In this document: positions 58,893 through 64,000 of the stretch, in pieces
Position numbering within the stretch: the stretch's first letter is position 1
How the letters are laid out: every line of letters starts with the position of its first letter
Source of the DNA: Pseudisothecium myosuroides
Lineage: Eukaryota; Streptophyta; Bryopsida; Hypnales; Lembophyllaceae
DNA length: 64,000 bases
Direction: 5' to 3'
Assembly: GCA_951799445.1 (NCBI GenBank)
Contig: OX637295.1
Location: 10,106,001-10,170,000 of the forward strand
Notes under the pieces: generated by a model
Told to the model about the DNA's origin: nothing
Database searches by the model: none
Seen by the model: only the letters and a program-made list of their open reading frames with translations
Program-made: the position numbers and the translations under genes

Positions 58893-59274
58893 CTTCCAAC
58901 TCTCAATCTCATTTACATTCTATATCTGAACTCCATTAGAAGCAACTACAACAATCAACTTATTTTCATCACCGTTTCAAAATCGAGAACTTCCATACTT
59001 CACGAGTGAACTATTTCAATACATTTTAACATGTATTTGTTGGACATTATATTAATAAACTATGAATGTTTAAGATCTTAGAATATGAACACCCTTACTT
59101 GCCAAACTTGGCACGCTCAAATTTTCTATTTAATTTTGAAAGGCCCTCAATTTCTTTGTTCCTCACCCTTGCTCACCAAATAAGACCTATAAATAGCCGA
59201 GTGACTATTCAGCAAGTAGAATAAAGGGTAAAGCAACTAAATTTAGGATGAAGAATGACTTCAAGGGTCATTCT
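58893..59274. other. AT-rich intergenic DNA, no gene seen
   Basis: Nothing recognised. Confidence 0.4.
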
Positions 59275-59830
59275 TTAACCCCTAAAAGCCCAAGGGATTT
59301 GGTCAAAACACAAATGTGTTATAAAATATACGTTCTATGACTTTTTTTAAGTTTGCATCAAAAAAGATAAGATAAAGCACAAAAAGTAGAAAATATTCAT
59401 ACGGTCAAAATTATAAAATTATTTTTAGATTCTCTTCAAATGAATTTTGAAGATATAACTTCAAAAATTCATAAAAAACACAATTTCTATCTTTAGCATT
59501 TGAATTTTTTTTTGATTGGTTAAAATTGTGGTTTCTATTGATTTGTCAAAAAAATGCGTAAGATCTAGTAATGAAAACACCAACACTTTTCCCAAATACG
59601 GAGTAGTAAGTTTTTCAATATTAGGCAAATTCTAAACACTTTGTGCTATTTCTCTTATAATTTTTGTTTGACCATAGCAATCTTAGTTTTGAATATAAAT
59701 ATCAAAAGACAATCCAATCTTCTTCTTCTTTTTCTTTTTTTAAATTTGAAAAAAAAAAAATTCTATCGAAAAAATCTGCCCGAAGTTGGGCAGTGACCAA
59801 AAAATGGTCGTTTGAGTGCTTAGAGGTTAA
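59275..59830. mobile_element. TTAA-bounded element, 556 bp (partner of 61,697-62,241)
   Basis: It begins TTAACCCCTAAAAGCCCAAG and ends TGAGTGCTTAGAGGTTAA, with TTAA on both sides. The subterminal region near the right end reads CTGCCCGAAGTTGGGCAGTG, a small palindrome. The sequence is nearly the reverse complement of 61,697-62,241 over the whole length, so the two are full-length copies in opposite orientation. Confidence 0.8.
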
Positions 59831-60367
59831 CAAGCTAGAATTGAGTTTCAAAAGAATATTGTGAAGGGCCCGTAGCACTTTCATCCACATTTGAAGAGTG
59901 TCAGCCCCCTAGTATATAAGGGTGGTCATGCTCTTAGGTTTAGGTATAATCACAATCAATCTTATATTCTTAAGTTGTATATGTATACATTTTTAATAAA
60001 GAACTTGGAGGTTGCTTTTGGATTTTGGGTTGCGTAACACTCCAAAGTAACATTTATAGTCAGGTCCAATTGAATTACAAATTTTTCATTCAGTTTTCAC
60101 TAGAAAATTCAGCAACTTTAGGAAGCTCTAGAGTGCTTAAAAATGAACCGATTTTGAAACCGCAAATTGTGTTGGAATTGCAATGAAGTATACTTCAATT
60201 TGATAACAAGTGAAAAATGATTAATTAAATCATACAACAATTTGGATTCCTTCTATACACTATCTACCATTTCATATAATTTTTTTGGAAGATAGTCAAA
60301 TTTTTTTTGCATTTGGGTGAAGAAAAAGCAAGAAATCATACAAGAAATTCAAGAGGTATGAGATTAC
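59831..60367. other. AT-rich intergenic DNA, no gene seen
   Basis: Nothing recognised apart from poly-A/T tracts. Confidence 0.4.
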
Positions 60368-61097
60368 GGGTGATTGCAAGAAACACCTGTACTATTTGTT
60401 GCGTTTTCAAAAAAACTTATGGTTTTTTCTAGAGTACTTTAAAATTAGAAAAATAATTTTTTAAAAATGTAAAAAATATGGCCAATGTATATACCTTTAA
60501 GATGAAGATAACCACCAAAGGAAAAGCATAAAAAAATTCTTTAAGTGGGAGAACTAGAGAAGTGCTAAATTTCAAGAAAATAGACACTTGATGCTTTAAT
60601 TAGTTAAAAATAGGAAATAAATAAAATAAATAAAATAAAAATTGGCCATTTGTAAGAACTTTATGGAGATGGTCATTAACCAAAAAATTCACCAAAATAA
60701 TATTTTACATGTTCTAAAATGCAAGCAGAAAGAAGCTCACTTTGTAGACTTCCACACAATACAAAAATAACTATTTTTAGAATTCCTTCCCTAAAAAGCT
60801 ATAAATCTACTAGAAGACCATTTCCTCCAAATTTCAGCTCCAAATTCGTTTTTTTGGGTACTAAATAGTACTAAAACCCCCCAAACTGGCAAGTGTGACA
60901 TAACATCGGAGGCTGTTTTTAAATAGTAAAATATTTTTTAAAATTACCAAAAAATTAGACAAAGTGTATAATGGTTATGAGTACTTCCATTACAAATCTT
61001 GAGTCATTTGGATCCAAAACGAAGATGTTATGCTCAAAAAACAAATCAGCCGGCTACGTGTGACAAAAATAGTACTAAGTGTTTCTTGCAATCACCC
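60368..61097. mobile_element. GGGTGATTGCAAGAAACAC-ended DNA element (730 bp)
   Basis: The left end GGGTGATTGCAAGAAACAC is exactly complemented by GTGTTTCTTGCAATCACCC at the right. Both ends are flanked by TTAC (60,364-60,367 and 61,098-61,101), a plausible target duplication. The interior is AT-rich with no transposase. Superfamily not assigned. Confidence 0.75.
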
Positions 61098-61101
61098 TTA
61101 C

Positions 61102-61696
61102 GTATCTCTAAAGCAATTTGTAAAGTTTATTTCTTATATATACCATTGAATACAAATTGTAATTTTCACAAATGTTGGCAACACTAAATAGTACACAGTG
61201 CATAAAAAACACCAAATCTTTATATAATATTCAATTACATGTAAATGTTTGTAATGATGATAAGCAGACTTCAATGTGATTCCAATGCAATTTGAAATTC
61301 TGATCATTTTTTATCGCACACGGGCCTCCCAAAGTTCTCCTAATCTCAGACCTTGTTTATACTTGGGGCCGGATTGAAGGCCGTCCGGAACTCTCCAAGT
61401 TTGAACCAATAGGATCACTCAATTTCTGCCGGATGGAACTACAATTCATCCTATGTGTCGCCTTAAGTGGCATGGGGTAGCCTGAACTCCCAAGGCCAAA
61501 TTGAGCTCCTCTGTTGGATCACACAAATCTCCACCATCCATTAGTACAAGGTCTTTTGTTTTCTATTTTTGTAACATGCTTATAAACTTTGTTGTCAAGA
61601 AACTTCCTCCCTCTGTTTGTGGAGCTTTGCTGTCAATCTAGTTTAGCAAGATGCACGTATCCGGGTAAAGTATTATTGTTAATATTTGGTTAAGGA
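61102..61696. other. Intergenic DNA with a GC-richer patch
   Basis: Bases about 61,360-61,510 are GC-richer (GGGGCCGGATTGAAGGCCGT, GCCGGATGGAAC), with a related CCGGATGGCCTTCCATCCGG palindrome at 63,180. No frame or paired ends. Confidence 0.4.
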
Positions 61697-62241
61697 TTAA
61701 CCCCTAAGCGCTCAAACGACCATTTTATGGTCGCTGCCTGACTTCGGGCAGATTTTTCGGGCGGAAAAAAAACTTTTTTCGAATTTTTTTTTTTTTTTTC
61801 AAAAATTGTGTTGTCTTTTTATATTTATATTCAAATTTAAGACTGCTATGGTCAAACAAAAATTATAAGAGAAATAGCACAAAGAGTCTTGTATTTGTTT
61901 AGTGTTGAAAAACTTACTATTTGAAAAAAGTGTTGGTAATCTCATTACTATATCTTATGCATTTTTTTCACAAATCAATAGAAACCACAATTTTGGCCAA
62001 TCAAAAAAAAATTCAAATGCTAAAGATAAAAATTGTATTTTTGGTAAATTTTTGAAGTTATATCTTCAAAATTCATTTGAAGAGAATCTAAAAAGAATTT
62101 TATAATTTTAATCGTACGGATATTTTCTACTTTTTGTGCTTCATGTTATCTTCTTTGATGCAAACTTCAAAAAAATTATAGAACCTATATTTTATAACAC
62201 ATTTGTGTTTTGTCCAAACCCCTTGGGCTTTTAGGGGTTAA
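61697..62241. mobile_element. TTAA-bounded element, 545 bp (inverse copy of 59,275-59,830)
   Basis: It begins TTAACCCCTAAGCGCTCAAA and ends CTTGGGCTTTTAGGGGTTAA, with TTAA on both sides. The CTGCCTGACTTCGGGCAG palindrome near the left end is the inverse of the one at 59,780. The interior matches the other copy base for base over long stretches with scattered differences and indels. Confidence 0.8.
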
Positions 62242-62540
62242 AGTCATACAAGGAAATAATTGTTCAGTTCTGCTTGTTATTTAGAGGCTTACAGTAACTT
62301 ACTGACAACTGATTGAAGCATCACATCTGCATTACAAAAATTTAACTTAACTTTATTAACTATTGAAACAATAAAGCCACTTTCTAATTGGAATTTCTAG
62401 TTTATTGATTAAAAATAATATGGAGTACACAATCTATGTTTCCTTGGTTTAGTCATGTGATTATTTTTGAACCCTAATAGCGACAAAACCAAAACTCTTT
62501 TAGACCAAAACTCTTTTATTGCTTGAAATTCTCATAAAAA

Positions 62541-62784
62541 TACAATAGTTCCTCTCTTAGTGCATACTCTGTTAGTGCATAATATATATGCACTAGGAGA
62601 GATTGTACTTTGAAGCCTTTATTGCTCAACAGTGCTTGGAGGCCTTGTAGTTAGAAGTCATGTAGTTGGAGGTCCTGTAGTTAGAAGCCATGTTAGGTAG
62701 TGAACAGTACTGAACCTCTCCAAATGCATAAACCTCTCTTAGTGCATAGTCCCAACACTATGCACTAAGAGAGGTTCTACTGTA
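62541..62784. mobile_element. TACAGTAGAACCTCTCTTAG-ended element (244 bp)
   Basis: The left TACAATAGTTCCTCTCTTAG and right CTAAGAGAGGTTCTACTGTA are inverse with three mismatches. Internal copies of the TAGTGCATA / TATGCACTA motif lie close to both ends (four in total). Middle part: repeated TAGTTAGAAGTCATGTAGTT-type phrases. It is related to the block at 20.7-21.25 kb. No coding frame. Confidence 0.65.
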
Positions 62785-63550
62785 AATGATGACTATTCTA
62801 GGGTTGCAACTCTAGTTTCAACGTCATTGGAGTATTTTTTTTTTTGGCTTTAAAATTTGATACCAGAAATAGAATTTTTTTTGTTTACCCTCAGTCAATC
62901 TTCAAAAATTTATCTATATAAGTAAAATTAAAAAATAGAAAAATTAGGAAGAGGAAGTGAAAGGTTCACAATACAAAAAACTCTCTTATTTTTCAAATAG
63001 AATAAATAGGAAGAAAAAGGAAAAAATAAAATAAAATCATTTTTTTAATAGGAAAGAAAAGAAAAGAAAGGAGAACATGCGTGTTTTTATATTTTTTTTA
63101 ATTGAGCATTGAGAAAATCCAAGAACACATGAATTGAAAATTTGGCCCTAGAATTCGGCCCAAGGACTTTACATTAAATCCGGATGGCCTTCCATCCGGC
63201 TTGAAGCCCAAAATAAAGCTAGCCTCAGGAGGATCCAAAAATTCGTAATTCAGCTGGACCTGACTATACAAATTTCACATGTTCATGATCATAGCATTCA
63301 CAATTGGAAGGGTACAGTACAATGGATGGGAAGAACTAGCAGCTAATATAATAAGGGCTAGTTTATTTTGTAATATGCAAATTCATTATCAAAATTTAAG
63401 CATATTGTTGAGCAATATTTCAAAAAAAAGCGCAGTAAAAGTACACAAAAATCACCGAAACACATCAATGGAAAACCGGTTAATAATGGAGAGCTCAGAT
63501 ATTGGCTGATTAGCTCAATTTCTCTCCCGACACTGTACTTGTGTACAAAT
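62785..63550. other. AT-rich intergenic DNA
   Basis: A/T- and purine-rich sequence (AGAAAAGAAAAGAAAGGAG near 63,056). No protein-like frame on either strand. Confidence 0.45.
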
Positions 63551-63557
63551 ACAAACA

Positions 63558-63933
63558 CTCACCATCCACTACAATCTAATTTAAGGAAAGAATATTGTAA
63601 TTGCCAATATTCATAGCTAAATCCACATTTTAAAACATTAACAATACTACGGCTGATTCCACCTTTGTGCAATGCTACAAGTGCCGTTTCAGCAGCTGGG
63701 ACAAAGGCAGGGCCAAACCAACACAGCGCCTGCAGCTTTGGTCACCACAAGAGAGTAAGGAAAAACGCATGATCTGTATACTCTAGATTCGAATGCGCTA
63801 CCAAGATCAGCTTTTTTACATAAGTTACACGAAATCACTCGTAATGAAGTGATTCTACAAGAGTTACCCATCCCAATGCCTGCCGAAACAGCTGCTCCAC
63901 ACCCAGTTCTGTCACAGGTAACTCGCGCCGCAC
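63558..63933 (-). CDS. Partial gene entering from the right edge, two candidate exons
   Basis: Read on -, bases 63,868-63,933 form a 22-codon exon-like segment (VRRELPVTELGVEQLFRQAL then GW). It is preceded by a strong acceptor, TCTTCTTTCCAAACTGTAG, and followed by GTAACT. Next, bases from 63,729 down to about 63,560 are open after CTGCAG in the same phase (ALCWFGPAFVPAAETALVAL, then HKGG), then run to a stop or to a good GGTGAGT donor near 63,561. The second segment looks like a membrane helix with Ala/Pro. I do not recognise the family. The upstream part of the gene lies outside the window. Confidence 0.45.
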
Positions 63934-64000
63934 CTACAGTTTGGAAAGAAGACCCGCTGGTATCATCTCAGGCTGGCCTCCTTTCATGGAAGTCTCCTTG

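Overview
This window looks like nuclear DNA of a land plant. The evidence is a spliced gene for a plant-type methylesterase (MES11-15-like) with GT-AG introns, several families of plant-style short inverted-repeat transposons, a decayed Ty3/gypsy retroelement and very AT-rich intergenic DNA. The combination suggests a seedless plant (bryophyte, lycophyte or fern) more than a flowering plant, but that is inference. There are no bacterial-type operons, rRNA genes, CRISPR arrays or recognisable tRNA genes.

Layout. Bases 1-24,700 are AT-rich and hold no convincing gene, but many short DNA transposons: TTAA-bounded elements with CCCCTAAA-type ends, two kinds of TA-flanked elements (one Stowaway-like), a PIF/Harbinger-like element and several hairpins. 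Bases 24,700-35,600 are an island of higher GC that holds the well-supported genes. A long leader-like region (24.7-27.9 kb) with a tandemly duplicated block precedes an uninterrupted 501-codon coiled-coil gene on the + strand (27,879-29,384). A five-exon methylesterase gene lies on the - strand (30,720-32,926), so the two genes converge. Upstream of the methylesterase, 33.0-35.6 kb holds exon-like fragments on the - strand that I cannot assign.

Bases 35,600-63,500 are again AT-rich and repeat-dominated. They hold many more TTAA-bounded elements, a second Stowaway-like element, an island near 44-45 kb, a decayed unrecognised gene (47.7-48.9 kb), a near-perfect inverted duplication with arms of about 960 bp that copied the 3' part of that gene (48,637-50,785), tandem repeats of about 80 and 180 bp, a Ty3/gypsy pol remnant (53.1-54.9 kb, - strand), and a pair of full-length TTAA elements in opposite orientation. 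The last 450 bases appear to contain exons of another - strand gene that runs off the right edge.

The points most worth following up are the TTAA-bounded element family, which resembles piggyBac non-autonomous elements (unexpected in plants), and the large gene-capturing palindrome at 48.6-50.8 kb, which is a plausible source of small RNAs.
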